From contig QVRM01006615.1 in NCBI GenBank assembly GCA_003439945.1, forward strand, positions 248,001 to 312,000: a stretch of 64,000 bases of DNA, in the 5' to 3' direction. Numbering within the stretch: the first letter of the stretch is position 1; every line of letters starts with the position of its first letter. The notes beneath the pieces were generated by a model, which had not been told where the DNA came from, did no database searches, and worked only from the letters and a program-made list of their open reading frames with translations. Origin of the DNA: Dermanyssus gallinae. Lineage: Eukaryota; Arthropoda; Arachnida; Mesostigmata; Dermanyssidae. Below, piece after piece: positions 11,841 to 24,214 of the stretch. Made by a program: the position numbers and the translations under genes.

Positions 11841-12381
11841 AAAATGTATGTTAAATAAGTGCCGCACTCTGCACAACCATTACTCCTTTACACAAACGAC
11901 GTCATGGTTTCAGATTAGCAGAAGCTAACAAATGCAAAAAATACTTTGACATTGATTATTTGCACATTTTTTCTGGTGGCGTTTGAGACTGTGGGAGGTG
12001 CAGGCCTCCTTACGCGCAACCTGATTCAGCGCGCGGGGCCTTAACCTTTTGGCGAGTAACTCAAAAGCATTCCTGCGTCAAAAGCTGTCGCTCGACATTT
12101 AGCAAGGAAATACACCATCTGTTGGAGGCACATAGTAATACTTGGCAAATCCCGGGTTAGAGAACCAGTGTCCAAACGATCGCGCGGAAACAATCGTTAA
12201 CTCCATGAATAAATCCAAATGTATTTTTGTAATAATATTATGTAAAGCAGTTACTCTTGTTTCATTTTCTGTAGTTGGCCAATAGAGAGCTTCGCAGTCA
12301 CGCCGAAATGCAATTATTAAACTTATCAGACATTTTATGATGTGTGCGCCAGCCCTGCTAGTGAGGTGACTGTGAGGCGCG

Positions 12382-12382
<1 letters not shown>
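11841..12382. other. No feature recognised
   Basis: No supported gene. The minus-strand open frame at 12099-12542 crosses the (AT)n run and shows no domain. Confidence 0.3.
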
Positions 12383-12416
<34 letters not shown>

Positions 12417-12420
12417 TATA
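12383..12420. repeat. (AT)n microsatellite
   Basis: AT dinucleotide run with one C interruption near 12411. Confidence 0.9.
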
Positions 12421-15400
12421 TGCATAATCTCGATCGACGTGCGATGAAACGTATCACTTCTAACGCCACATTTAGACCCTTTACATATTGAGGAGTATGC
12501 CCGACGGCATACTATCCAGCCTGTGAAGCGCCTACGGCTCAAGAAGACATTTTAATATAAATCTTTTGCTCTCTTCTCCCTATTAAGGAGGTCCGTCCCT
12601 AAAACTTAATGATCAAGCCTTGAATATGTTGTCTCTGAGGGACGTCTCCTGGCAATATAAAGAAGTTGGATTTACACCACAAAACTATGCCGTTCACTTC
12701 CTTCTCTTAAGGGAGAAGGAAAGGGATTACGCTGAGTCGTCAGTCAAAACTGATAATCCACACGACCGTAACGTATAAAATGTTCTATTTCCTATAAGGC
12801 AAAACACTTCCCTCTGCCTAAAAGCGGCGAAATGTTGATTTTATACATAAAACAACATAAGTACATAAACTAAATGAAATTACTAGATGTGTTTCTTGTT
12901 ACACCAATGTATTAGCCTCTTACAAAACCGGCGTTAGCAAATGTCAGCCGTGGGACGTTGCTTTCAAGCACTTGCATTATATTTGCAAGCGATGTATTCA
13001 TGCTACGGGTCCGCAATCAGAAAATACATTCATTGCGTTTATTAGATCATCAATAGCCTTATTTCTTGGAATCTCTTTTGAATGACAAAACACCGAAGTT
13101 TAACATAAAAATACGATACTCACGTTACTCGGCAATAATACACACTCAACTGTGTGACAACCTTTTTTGCGTATTGCGCACCAATAGGTGCTATCTAAAA
13201 TAAATTGCTAACCTGTGGGATCATTGTGTAGACGTAATCTGCAGACTATTTATTATTTCCATTTGTATGTTGTTATTCACGGACAGAAAGGGGTCTGTAA
13301 TCGATTTTTTACTATAGAAACGAAAGTACAAAATACTCTTGGCGTTCGGCAAAGGTGTAATTCCAGAAGTCAAATCCAGTGTTTCTGTGCGCACTGGTTT
13401 ATGCAGTTTGATAACTTCTAAGTTCATAATTATGTCGTCTGAACGTCTGATGCAAGCACACAGCCATGTTGGCTTTTGGTCCACCGCACTAAAACTGTTG
13501 ATACCAACACGTACATTTTGTTCGCACTATATAAACATTAATTAACATAAAATAAATTTTATTGCTCGCCGATTTGCTACTGTGACTGCTACTATTAGTA
13601 AATTATAAGATTGATCAACAGAAAAAGGTTAGCGGTTGGCTGTCGCCAAGATTTGCGTATTCGAGTTGCCAAACGAACATATCCTTCTATTCCTTCCGCT
13701 GCCTATGGTAGCACCACAGTTAGACTAGATGCAGTTTGTCGATGAGCTTTGACTATCCGAGGCAGCACAGCGGGTCACTAAATAGTCGCCGCTAAAGAAG
13801 TGGGGGGAGACACTTTTGCTACTCAGAACACCCCCGATTAATGATCGTTTGCCAATGTTGTCACGTATATATTCACGCTACAAGCACATACACAAGCGTA
13901 TACAAGAAATTTAAATATACTTTAATTAATATCATTATTGCATGTTAAACAATGTTGCAATTGTTGCACAAAACCGCATTCCAAGCTAAGGAGTTCCCAT
14001 ATGACTATAATGCAATGGTCCCGCCACTTGCTTCGCCAGTCTCTTCGGGGAGCAAGCCCCTCTAAGATCTCTTTGCTACTTTGCGCTCATCTACATTATA
14101 CCGGACCGAATTGGGTAAGTGCAGCAACGAAGCAGATAGTGGCCAGGTCAATAAATCTTCTAATTCTCAGACCACCTTCACGTATCGGAAGACTTGCCCT
14201 CTGCCAGATGTTCTAAAAGGACGTTCAGGACTTTCTGCTCACGTCATCATAGGCGATTAGTTCTTCAGGGCAAAGCAACGCAGGACATGTAGTATGTAAT
14301 TAAATGTTGATAACCGCAGACGATACCTGCAAATGCAAGTCGCAGTCTCAGAATGCATGCTTGTCAGTCATGGTTGAATTTTGATGAGGGTCTTTTTCTT
14401 CATAAAGAGTGTATGTGAAATTCCGTCCCCCCTCGCGGGGCTCCCAAAACTTCTAAGTTATTTAGGTCTACACGTGTTTACCACGGAGTATTCCTATGGC
14501 CTTTTAAAGTGCTTGCTTTTTCTCAATTTGAAGCATTTAGTGTCAGTCCCCTATCTTCTTCAAACTGCAGTACTGTTACTTAATTCTATCGCGATGATAT
14601 TCGCACTCTCAACAAGCTGTTCGATCCGATACAAATAATTGTTATACGATATATTTTATTGAATAAAATCAAATTCACTAAATTCAAGTTCTTAAGCCGT
14701 GTGTAATTATATACAACCGAAAAAGGCGACCCCTAAATAAGTTGGCCTAAACCTCATACGACAATTTGCAGATTTGGGTTAAATTATCGTGCAAACATGC
14801 AATTTTACTGGATATGCCTTACGAACCACTTCACTGCCAGGAAGCGCCCGACAGTTTTGTCGCCTTCCGTTTATCAGCCAATAGTTTCAAAATTTTCTAT
14901 AAGAATACAGATTAACTCATAGCAGGATGGTGGCCGACACCGACAATTGCCCATTTTTCAGTTTACTAGTTACTCCTAGATGCGGTTAACTATGGTGGTA
15001 AACATACCACACAGCGCCGACAGCGTAACGCGACGACAGACAGTCTGGAACCAAGCTACTTTACAGGCGTAAATTGAGCCGTCATCTCGATTTGCAGCAA
15101 ACAACACAGGCTAGAAGAAAGAGGAAGGCCTGACGAAACTGGCGCGACACGTCTATGAGAAGCAGTAAAGCCATAAGGAGTCAGATTTAAATTGTTAAAT
15201 TTGCAAGTGAGTTAGGATCACTCAACAGGAGACTGAGCGAGCAACGGAAAAGTACAATACACGAATTTACTGCGAATCCATTTCAACTAGAAGATAGGAA
15301 GGTATGGGACCGCGGTCAACTAGCAATGAAAAAAGTGGTCATAAAAACCGAGGGCAAGTAGAAGAATCGGGACGAGGCGAAGCATTGCGTGGGGAACACC

Positions 15401-15661
15401 GCGTCCGTTAAACTATAGGAGCCCGAGCTATAGTAGTTCAGCACTTTAAAGCGGGGCTTAGAGGAACCACCCAAGATAAACATAAACGGATCGTTTCAAG
15501 TCGGCAACCGGCAGCAGGCCATACAGAGAGATTTATCACGACAAACATTTTGGCAAATATATATATATATACTACTAGAGAGAGACATTGAGCTTCCCGT
15601 CTGAATGCGGTCTGTGGATGGTATATCGTAGATGTTAGGCGACGTAGTGAAGTGAGTGTGC
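12421..15661. other. No feature recognised over about 3.2 kb
   Basis: AT-rich DNA with only short open frames (for example 13221-13484 on the minus strand and 14381-14638 on the plus strand). None shows a motif, a splice-consistent neighbour or similarity to other parts of this window. Confidence 0.3.
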
Positions 15662-15860
15662 ACGCGCAGCCATGTCGAGCCCGGTGGCGTGGTAGTGCAT
15701 TCCGACCGAAGGAGACACATAGGTGCGCAGGTTCGAGCCCCATCCACCGTTGCACCGATTTGAATTTATGGGGGTCCGTCTATGAAGCAATCTGCAAAAA
15801 ACAGCCCCGTAGGCATTAAATCTTGGCTGAGGGTCAGCGCGAAAACTTTACGCGCAGCCA
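15662..15860 (+). mobile_element. tRNA-derived SINE, copy 3, with 11-bp target-site duplication
   Basis: Same family as the 7290 copy. The body is 15673-15849 (177 bp), with CGAGCCCGGTGGCGTGGTAG as the A-box end, GGTTCGAGCCC as the B box, GGGGTCCGTCTATGAAGCAA and TTGGCTGAGGGTCAGCG. The perfect 11-bp duplication ACGCGCAGCCA lies at 15662-15672 and 15850-15860. Relative to copy 2 there is a short deletion in the anticodon region. Antisense open frames here are by-products. Confidence 0.9.
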
Positions 15861-16240
15861 ACGTGTAGATAGACGTGCGAATAGTCCTCACGTCAAACTG
15901 GAACGTAGAAGTGGCGGTGGTCGCCACGCCAAAATCGGTTGTACTTTCAAAGAGGCATGCAGATTTGAATGCATCTGTTCCGAGTTTTTCGGGGTTCGAG
16001 CTTCTCGGCCGGGCGTCTTTCGTTAGCAACTAGATATTAGGAGACTAGTGCACGTGGACTTCACGTTTGAACTGCGTTTGACACCGTACCGGCCATGGCA
16101 TACCGTGGCGTCACGTTTGTCGGACGCGAAGCCAGTGTAGACTACCCGGCCCTGTTCAGTGCTCGTGTGCGAGGTCAGTATTTTCTTTCTCCCAGCAGGC
16201 ACTAGGTCGAAACGTGCAAGCACGCCAGTTACGCAAAACC
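15861..16240. other. No gene recognised
   Basis: Moderately G+C-rich sequence with a minus-strand open frame (16023-16223) that I do not recognise. Confidence 0.3.
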
Positions 16241-16360
16241 TGCGTTTATTATACTTAAGTTATAAGTACTTATTACCTACTGCGTTAACTATACTTAAGT
16301 TCTAAGTACTTATTACTTACTGCGTTAACTATACTTAAGTTCTAAGTACTAAGTACTTAC
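16241..16360. repeat. Tandem repeat, 3 x 40 bp
   Basis: Three consecutive 40-bp units start at 16241, 16281 and 16321. Each begins TGCGTT and contains TATACTTAAGTT.TAAGTACT. The differences are a few substitutions in unit 1 and TATT to AAGT in unit 3. Confidence 0.9.
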
Positions 16361-17510
16361 GACGCGTTAGCGTAAGATGAAGACTTGCAGTGCTCTCGAC
16401 GTCCGTGGCGTGTCAGATTCCCCGCGGATTTTCTCCGTCTTTTCTGGCTATGCGTTTAGAGAATGCTGAAGAAACATAAGCATGCGCGAGAATGTGACGT
16501 TTGTCTTCCCTGGTTGGCGATAAAGATTGACGCTACTACACAGTCGTTCAACAATAGACTAAGCTCGATTTACTTAACTGGAGTTGCACTATAGTTCCAT
16601 ACTTGAATCTTAATTTGTTACTGACTGACCATATAGTGTACTATTACTACTATTATTGTACCTGTGCTATGCACACTTGTATCTTTACTTCAATTGTGTT
16701 TAATCACGCAGAGGTTGCTGGATCATCTCTGAGCGCTAGCTGAGGCTAGTCAATTGCTTGTCTGAAAGCTTATGAATAGTTTCTCCTTACGCTAGCTAAC
16801 AAAACTAGTATTGACAATATCGTGCAACAATGTGCCGCACACACAGCCTTGTAGCCCTTATTTAGAACGTACCCTACCCGATAATACGTCGTTATCTAAA
16901 CATACTCTGACGTTTTGTCATGCTTGCACCCATTCAAGCGGCGTTCGGCTTAAGCGGGAAGAGACACGGGAAGCCAAGAATAAACGTCTAGTTCGAAGAA
17001 TGGCGCATAATTGGCGCAGCGGTCGTCACAGGTCACCTCGGTAGAGGGAAAACAAGTAAAACGTGCGACAAAACGCTCCGGAGAGCCTGGTCGCCGAAAA
17101 AACTGCCGGCGTTGACGTAACACGCCAGACCGTTATTGCTCCGCTATTGCGCCCCCGCGTAGATGGCTTGCATAGGGAGAATCGCTCCTCCTCATCATCA
17201 CCGCCGCCGCTGCTGCTGCTGCAGTGCACGTGTGTATAAAGCTCGCACGCTAAAACAGCTCCATGCTTGACTACGTCGATGCACGCAGACACGTTGCTGC
17301 TGACAGTTGCGTTTATGCTGTACGTGACCATACAAAACGGTCCGGCTCATCCCTACCTGGCTCGTCTCCTTCTTGGTAGGCCAGGGAAGCAAACGGAGCA
17401 ATAAAAAAGCGCAAGAGAGAAAGATAGAGAGAGAAGGTGATAGGGAAGCGAAAAAGAAAAAGATGCCTGCATTGGAGATGGAAAAACAAACTTGAGTTGA
17501 AGGAGTCGTG
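16361..17510. other. No gene recognised; CpG-rich stretch 16900-17300
   Basis: The stretch from 16900 to 17300 is G+C- and CpG-rich and includes a short (CTG)n run near 17204-17222. It could be a promoter or untranslated exon. I found no convincing splice site or protein. Confidence 0.3.
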
Positions 17511-17568
17511 TGCACACACACACACACATGAAGAGAGAGAGAGAGGGAGAGAGAGAGAGAGAAAGATA
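17511..17568. repeat. (CA)n / (GA)n compound microsatellite
   Basis: CA run at about 17512-17528 followed by a GA run to about 17563. Ser-Leu-rich antisense open frames here are repeat artefacts. Confidence 0.9.
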
Positions 17569-18690
17569 AAGACTATTTGCTATGTTTACATGCTTCGCCA
17601 GCCACCTTGCACTAAACGGCTGGTGCAAGCGGGTGACGTGCCGAACTGCTGAAACACGTTTTGCAAACCCTTAAACATAGAATGTATCCACGGTTCCACT
17701 ATAAAGTAGCAGAAGATGCAACTAAACTTCCTGTGTCACTGTTTGGTCATTTTCACAAGAGTATGTTGCCATTACTTCTCCGTTACTAGACACTACACTA
17801 CTACAATGCGTCTACATGCAAAAAAAATAACAAAAACAAAAAACGAACGGACTGAACATTTGATCTGTCCCACAATAAGGACATTTTCTGGATCGTAGGC
17901 AAGCCAACAGTCACTTTGCTAGGCAATTTTTAAGTCGAGAGTGAATCTATTCTCGTCAAAGAAGACTCGACCAAGGCCTGCTGCTTTCTGCTTGGGTGGG
18001 GGATCCCCGGATCACCCAACGCTGAGCACGTATGTTAGCTTTATGTGCCTCAGAACTATGCTGTCAGACTTTTATCGCAATGCGTAAAGTAGTAAGTAGT
18101 ACGTCGGGTACGAGGGTCGTTAAAAATGCACTTTGACAGTGCCTCACTTAGTTCTGGAGCACAGCTTACTCTATATGTAAATTTGCGCTCTGCTCTGCAA
18201 GAACCCGGTTCTGCGTTAGCTGGAGACGCGCAGTTAACCGCAAACTTGTAGTTTCCTAGCTACACGCTATCGTTTCCGGGGAAAACAAAATATATTGTGT
18301 AATCCTATTAAAGGTTTGACTGGCGCTAACAGTGAGAGGAATAGCTGATCTTCGCTGAAGATCGTTCCTTTGACGTCTGTTGCTCAACCAACCATGGTTG
18401 TGTTTGTTCACAATCTACTCGACACAGGTTCTGGTTGGATACCAGACGAAGCGCACACCGGGCTCGTTCATGCTGCTCGCCAAAGGTTGACTCGGTTTAG
18501 TCACTCGTCAACCGTTGACGCGCATGTCGTCCTCTAGAAGAAAACATCTTCATGTAGGTTCAAGTTGCTATATCCACGCTCTGTCAACATCCGATCAAAT
18601 ACTGCAATCACAATGGGGTGTCAAGATCAAGAAGACTGTTCGAAAAGGCTAGTCGCCGACTTTCAGTCGAAATCAGTGTTGTTTTTGATA
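17569..18690. other. No feature recognised
   Basis: Mixed-composition DNA without supported features. The segment from 18600 to 18690 may still belong to the decayed RT copy that follows. Confidence 0.3.
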
Positions 18691-18699
18691 TGACTCCTA

Positions 18700-18910
18700 C
18701 ATTATCACGCGGCATTCCATATTCTATCTATAGTCAGATGCTTGATTATATTGCTCTTAGACAGGAGAACAATATCTGAGTTTGGAAAAAACAGGAGATT
18801 TACAACTGTAATGACAAGGCGCAACGCCTTCACAATCTTAGTAATAGGGTGGCTAAAATTAAGATTAAGCGTAATGTGTACGCCTAGGTCACGTGTATAA
18901 CTCATTTGAA
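18700..18910 (-). pseudogene. Fragment of a non-LTR reverse transcriptase (thumb region)
   Basis: The minus strand reads 'RDLGVHITLNLNFSHPITKI' and then 'VKALRLVITVVNLLF'. This is the block found in CR1/Jockey-type RTs after the YADD box, 'DLGV...L.FS.HI..IV.KA.R.LG.I'. The following residues up to the stop near 18706 fit the 'LYKSLVRP..EYAS.IW' position only weakly. It is a short isolated remnant of a different clade from the R1-like copies in this window. Confidence 0.5.
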
Positions 18911-20985
18911 AAATGAGAGAATCATGCTATGTTTAAGAACACCATCGAGAAATTCCGCCGAGAGTCGACTGCCGAACAGCATGGAAGTCACCTAGGCAAA
19001 GAGAATAATAAAATTTTAGTCATATACATATTCAATTTAATTTTAAAGTCATTTACATATATAAGATTTTTGATGTTAGGTAGCAAGTGTTTTATTATGT
19101 CTAAAACAAACATCCTATACAGAGAGAAGGGCTAAAACAGCCACTAAGCAGCGCAGTCGTGGGTCATCTCTAAAAGCTGAATACATGTAGACCGATGGGT
19201 GATGAAGCCGTGCATAGCTGGGTCAAGTAAGCGGTCTAAAATTAAGAAAATTAATAGTGATTTAGGTTACACTTAGCATCCGCTTTCGAACCCTTACTTT
19301 ACAGAGAGGTGATACAACTAAATCTAAAAAAGTTGGGCACCGCACCGTCGTTGTAAAATCTTTCAAATATGAGTCTCAGTGGCTTGGCTAATAATAACGC
19401 CAAAAAAAATTTAAACGTGAGGAGTGTTTTCAGGTGCAAGGCTAGTCTTCGGTTTAAGACCCGAAAGAAATAAAGTGAGAAAAGGAATATCTACACACTT
19501 TAGAACATAGCATCATTATACAGCACATCTCACGCCCGCCGTCTTTTTCACTCGCAAGTTGGCATCTGATTTTGACCCAGGTTGAACAACTTAGTATTCC
19601 AGCTTGCGCTGCCATTCCGACTACCGTAAAGCGCTATAAGCGGCGCCTCATGGCCATAGAGCCCGTAAACCTTGCTTCCCTAATAGACTAGCGGCGAAGA
19701 GCAGTGTTGTTCTACGTGGCATTTGCTTTATTGGTATTTGTTTACTTCGCAATAACATTTCAAGATGGTACATAATCACAATACAATTAATTCGTTATAT
19801 ACAATTTGACACTTCAGCGACCGTCCCACCGGGCGAAAAGGTGCAAAGACCGCCGATGCGTCTGGCAGCTCGCTGCGTGGTAGTTAGCGCATATACGCGA
19901 GCAGAACCGACAATGACATTGATCGCTAACTTGGTGAAATTTTTAGGCCGAACATACCAAGTGATGATAGCGATGCACAATGTACCTTGTGTACACGTGC
20001 CGGCTGGTGCATGCAATTTCATTTTTTTATTTGCCCTATTGCTACTACATCTACACTAAGTCGCTAGTGTCTGCGCAACACATTTCTGATCTGCGTGTAC
20101 TGTTTGAGTCAATAACTACATGTGTAGCGTGGCTTCACTAAGCGACTATACGACAGCTAACGCCGTACTTGAGATAAATATCCTCTGCAAAACTTTTTGA
20201 CCCACTTTCGGCAAGTGTATTTGCTCACAAATCCTTGCCGAGTGCTGCGCCGACAATCAGATGGAGAACGAACAGCTTAGATAAAAGCGTGCAATCTGAG
20301 CTTCTGAGTACAGTAAAACGCCAGAGACTTGTCATTTCGATACAACTGCCCCCCAAAAATTGTTTACACCGTCTCCGTTCAGACACATGCACTGATGACT
20401 CCCGTGCCATACCATCTTGCATGTAAACGTCTCGGTTGTCGTAAACGAGAGCCGACTTGTTGTGTAGTTTTGCACGATGAAATATATTTAGCAGCCTACA
20501 ATACGGAACTTGTTTGACTCTGCCCAAGCTAAATGCAACATTTAATTATACAATATTTTAGATATTATTACTCGTTCTGCAAAATATTCAAATGAATTAT
20601 TTTTAACGGCCTATGTGGCTAGTGGGGGACTCTAAAGCTCAGTTAACCCAAGTTCCTTTCCCACGCTCTCAGGGTCAGCTTAACTTGATATTCACTCACA
20701 GTTGTGGAAGAGGCGTTCGTGGTATTCCCCTTGATCTCCGTATGCGGCCAGAAAGGCGTTTATGCTAAGGTGTACACTATCCTGAAGAGACGCGTCATGG
20801 CCCTAAGGGCCTTTCTGCATCTCCCACCTCCATTGGGTCTTCGTTTCAACCGCTGTCCTAAAAGTGCCGCGCGAGCGCCTCCCTAGCGGTCCCTTCACTG
20901 GCTTGAACATCAAAATGGCGTCGAACAGATTTGCTTCCCTCCACGTTTGAGATTACCATGTAGCTAGCCAACTTCCTAATTGGGC
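18911..20985. other. No gene recognised; contains one half of a 74-bp repeat pair
   Basis: The segment 19647-19720 matches 20993-21066 over 74 bp without gaps (TCATGGCCATAGAGCCCGTA against TCATGGACATAGAGCTCGTG, and so on). The second copy lies inside the R1-like fragment below, so a more decayed copy of that element may end here. Nothing else is recognisable. Confidence 0.4.
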
Positions 20986-20989
20986 CGGC

Positions 20990-21240
20990 CCCTTCATGGA
21001 CATAGAGCTCGTGACCCGTGCTTCTCAAAGAGGCTAGCAGCGCAGAACAGTGTGTTCCACGCCGCCCGCCTCCCTAGAGCCTGTTCTGGAACTGATCGGT
21101 TAGAACCTAAGTCGTACACTAGGACCAGCTCCCCCTTCCAGACCAAAATAGTGTCACTTCTGGCTCTGGTAAGATCCAGATTTTCTTCTAGATTTATCTT
21201 GCTTTTTTGCACCCCAGTAGAACCCATTGCAATATTTTAG
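20990..21240 (-). pseudogene. R1-like non-LTR fragment
   Basis: The minus-strand frame 21227-20994 contains 'LEENLDLTRARSDTILVWK', which corresponds to 'LDEGLDLTRARSATISAWH' in the R1-like copy at 44873-48161. The remaining residues are too diverged to align. The segment is only about 80 codons long, so this is a remnant. Confidence 0.65.
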
Positions 21241-21359
21241 CTTGCGTCAAGGGGGATTTAATCGTAACCATCCGTTATGCTGAGCTAACTCGGATTGTTA
21301 GTGATCGTTGAGCCGACATAAGTGTTCGTCTGGTTTTCATCATGCACAGTTTCATATCT

Positions 21360-21436
21360 GTTCAAACATACGCTGCATAGCGTGCTGACGATTCGGGTTG
21401 CGAATCGTCAGCTTGCTATGCAGAGTATGCTTGAAC
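21360..21436. repeat. Long hairpin: 36-bp arms, 5-base loop
   Basis: Left arm 21360-21395 and right arm 21401-21436 are reverse complements over 36 bp with four mismatches and no gaps. The loop is 21396-21400. Pairing extends a few more bases outward with one further mismatch. It lies outside any recognised element. It could be a hairpin RNA precursor, a folded MITE or a recent palindrome. Confidence 0.85.
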
Positions 21437-21439
21437 GGA

Positions 21440-22574
21440 TCTTAAAATCGTTCTGATTTCAAGAATTCTTTCCAGGGTGTTGAAGACGCACATAAGTTCA
21501 TTTATGCCTTTTTCAGTTTGTCTAAAACATGTAGAATATGCGTTTATTTGTATCCAGTAAAGACACAGCGCACTACTTTTGTTCCAGGTATCCTTTAGGT
21601 AGACATCCATAGATGAAGATCTCTAAGGACGCTGAGTAGCATCCCGCACCGATATCATATAAATCGATTGCACCCACTCTGTGCTTGTTATAGAGTTGTT
21701 AGCAGCAGGAGTAACTGTGATTCTCTTTTCAGTGTGGCTCGCCGTGATACGCGTGAATTATTCGTCGTCAGCGGGCATCTTTCTCGCAAACAGAAAGTTG
21801 GTCAGATATGTAAACGTTTTATAGTAACAATACCTAGATATCTTGATCATGGAAGGCAGGGCAAATGGTGTAGTTTATGTGGCAACGAATCCATATTATC
21901 ATATTGTTGTAGTCCATTCGAGGACAGCCAAAACTGGCAATTTTGCGTGTAGGTGACTGTCACCGATTTACCGGGCCAACTGGTTAACGCCCTGAATCTA
22001 GCCGATCTGGAACACCAGTTGATATGCCTACAGCTTCTTCGTCATAGGCATAATGAGATGGGGCTAGTCAAACGGCCGAATGTATCGGTAGGACGTTGGG
22101 AATCAGAGGAGACACGATGCTCTAACATACGCCCCTTACTTGCGTGCTGATGGGCCGCGCATTTTCTATGACTACTCGCATAAGGTAGAAAACGTACAAA
22201 GGTTAAGGGCGGTGTGCGTCCGCTGTGACGCAGTAGGAGAGGATGACTTGGAGAGGATGGCCGGCACACTTGAACCCGACGCACAGCGTACAGCCATAGC
22301 AAAAGCTGACAGAGACGAAAGGAATATTTAGCCGCAAAAATGCCTATGGCCGTTGACACCTAGGATAAGTGATTACGTAGCAGAGTTAAGCAGCAGGACC
22401 AAGGAGAACGAGGCCGAACAATGAGTGCATTAGGAGGCATGCAGGAGCGAGTGTATAAGCTGTTCAGGAAGCTAATGCGACAGGCGCGGCCCCATGAGGC
22501 CAGCAGGTGGGTCCATTTGTCGATAGAACCAAGCGTGTCGTTCAGATGTTCTCCTAAAACTGTCTGTGTATACA

Positions 22575-22575
<1 letters not shown>
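21440..22575 (+). other. Unassigned stretch with several plus-strand open frames
   Basis: Plus-strand open frames at 21953-22150, 22140-22331 and 22421 onward lie close together in sequence of balanced composition. The encoded stretches ('LADLEHQLICLQLLRHRH', 'DDLERMAGTLEPDAQRTAIA') look protein-like and charged, as in a decayed gag-type ORF. I recognise no family and see no splice sites joining them. Confidence 0.3.

Positions 22576-22634
<59 letters not shown>
22576..22634. repeat. (AT)n microsatellite
   Basis: AT dinucleotide run with G interruptions at its edges. Confidence 0.9.
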
Positions 22635-22638
<4 letters not shown>

Positions 22639-22639
22639 A

Positions 22640-23118
22640 ATATAAACACATGAATAGAACAATAAAAGTCGCTAGCTGGCTGACTACTCAACCGCCTGTG
22701 TTTAATATTGCAGTTCCATAGGCAAAAACCTTAATGGGTGTTGTTACCAAAGTTTTGCCCGCTAGAACCTAGGTGTGTGTATCAGACAAGCATAAATAGC
22801 AGTATATCAGGTAATAAAAATAAGCTACGTGCGTGTTTTCATGAAGAGCGATCGAGGGGAATAGAATAAGTGATACAGGATGTGGGAAGGATATACGTTT
22901 TAGTGAGTATGCCGAGTCCCACACTGCCAGTTGCTGTTAGGAGGCCAGTGACGTAAGTGCGTCACGCACTTCTAAGATCATTTCAAAATAGGTTGGAGTC
23001 AACTGTTTAAAGTAGCGTTTCTGTGACGAATAGAACTGGAGGGATTTTACGCCTATAATGTAGCTGGCGGTAAAATCACAAAAGGGACTCCCTTAGCTTT
23101 GCCAAGATGATGAAACAG

Positions 23119-23120
<2 letters not shown>
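22640..23120. other. No feature recognised
   Basis: AT-rich DNA, no supported gene. Confidence 0.3.

Positions 23121-23121
<1 letters not shown>

Positions 23122-23169
<48 letters not shown>
23122..23169. repeat. (AT)n microsatellite
   Basis: AT dinucleotide run of about 48 bp. Confidence 0.9.
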
Positions 23170-23173
<4 letters not shown>

Positions 23174-23389
23174 TAATTAATAAGCTAAACGGACACGTTA
23201 GAGTTACCATACGCGCGCAACATTCGTGTAACACATATATATGTATATATGAGGGTGGATCGGCAAGTTCCAATACTTTGGATTTAAAAATTTACAAAAC
23301 GAAAGTTGTGCTTAGAAGTGCCAAACAGCACGGGCCAAATTTCGCTTAGAACTGTTTATAGTGATCAAGCAGTATTCTAAAACCATGTG

Positions 23390-23930
23390 TACATATAGTA
23401 CCGTCGATTTAGCGACGGGCTTAAAGATACCGAAGGTGACCCCGTTCGAGAGGGCCTTCGACGTCAAGAACAGAAACAAATGTTGAAAAAGGTCGTGATA
23501 TCGTACTCAACAGTCGCCAAATTACTATCAGGGATACAGCTGAGGAATTGAAGACGAAATTTTGATGGATCAGTTGTAACAATTGGTTTATATATTATGC
23601 CTTAGAAGACTGACAGCAAAGTTCGTGCTAAAAATGTTGATCTATTAGCAAATGAATGCGTGTACGGGGAAATCTACGAAATGAACCTTCACGGGGAGCA
23701 GAAGACTCTGGATTGCTCCTGACAAGTGATTACAGGACACGAATCATGTATGTACGGTTACAACATACTCCTAGATACTGAGCGAATCAAACCTGAAACT
23801 TGGTAACAATATTTGGAACACACTCCTCTTAAGGCTTATATTCATAAAATGACGACGAATGTCGCTACGACGGACTTAAAGGCTTTGATAACTCTGATTA
23901 ACTTGAAAATGCCGAACATGATTAATAATG
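23390..23930 (+). pseudogene. Decayed mariner-like transposase, second lineage
   Basis: Pieces of a mariner transposase appear on the plus strand in order. First is a helix-turn-helix part, 'LNSRQITIRDTAEELKTKF', matching the family's 'R..TIREIA.E...S'. After several stops comes 'VITGHESCMYGYNILLDTER', corresponding to the 'VITGDESWVYGYDPETK' block around the first catalytic Asp, which is His here. The later D34D half is not recognisable. It differs from the mariner at 26292-27703 and is much older. No terminal inverted repeats were found, so the ends are those of the visible similarity. Confidence 0.65.
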
Positions 23931-24110
23931 CACTTCCGCGATCATTGCATTAGATAGATGCATTCTTCTCTGAACGGTCTACGATGGTCCTTCATGTCGC
24001 AAGGCTATTTTATATTGCCGACGTTGTATCGGAATGCCTGTGATCATCCCTAGTCTATTCTGCGCGTATGGTTTATCGGACTGATTGTAAAGGTTCCTCA
24101 GCCTATCTAC

Positions 24111-24113
<3 letters not shown>

Positions 24114-24142
<29 letters not shown>
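24114..24142. repeat. (AT)n microsatellite
   Basis: AT dinucleotide run. Confidence 0.9.
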
Positions 24143-24146
<4 letters not shown>

Positions 24147-24214
24147 ATTGTAGTATGTCAGGTAAATAGAAAATTTAGTATAAATTAAACAGTCAGTGTC
24201 ATTGAGCTAAACTG

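Noticed and set aside
15438..15755. Minus-strand frames of 83 and 105 codons
   Set aside because: They are antisense to the SINE at 15673 and its flank.
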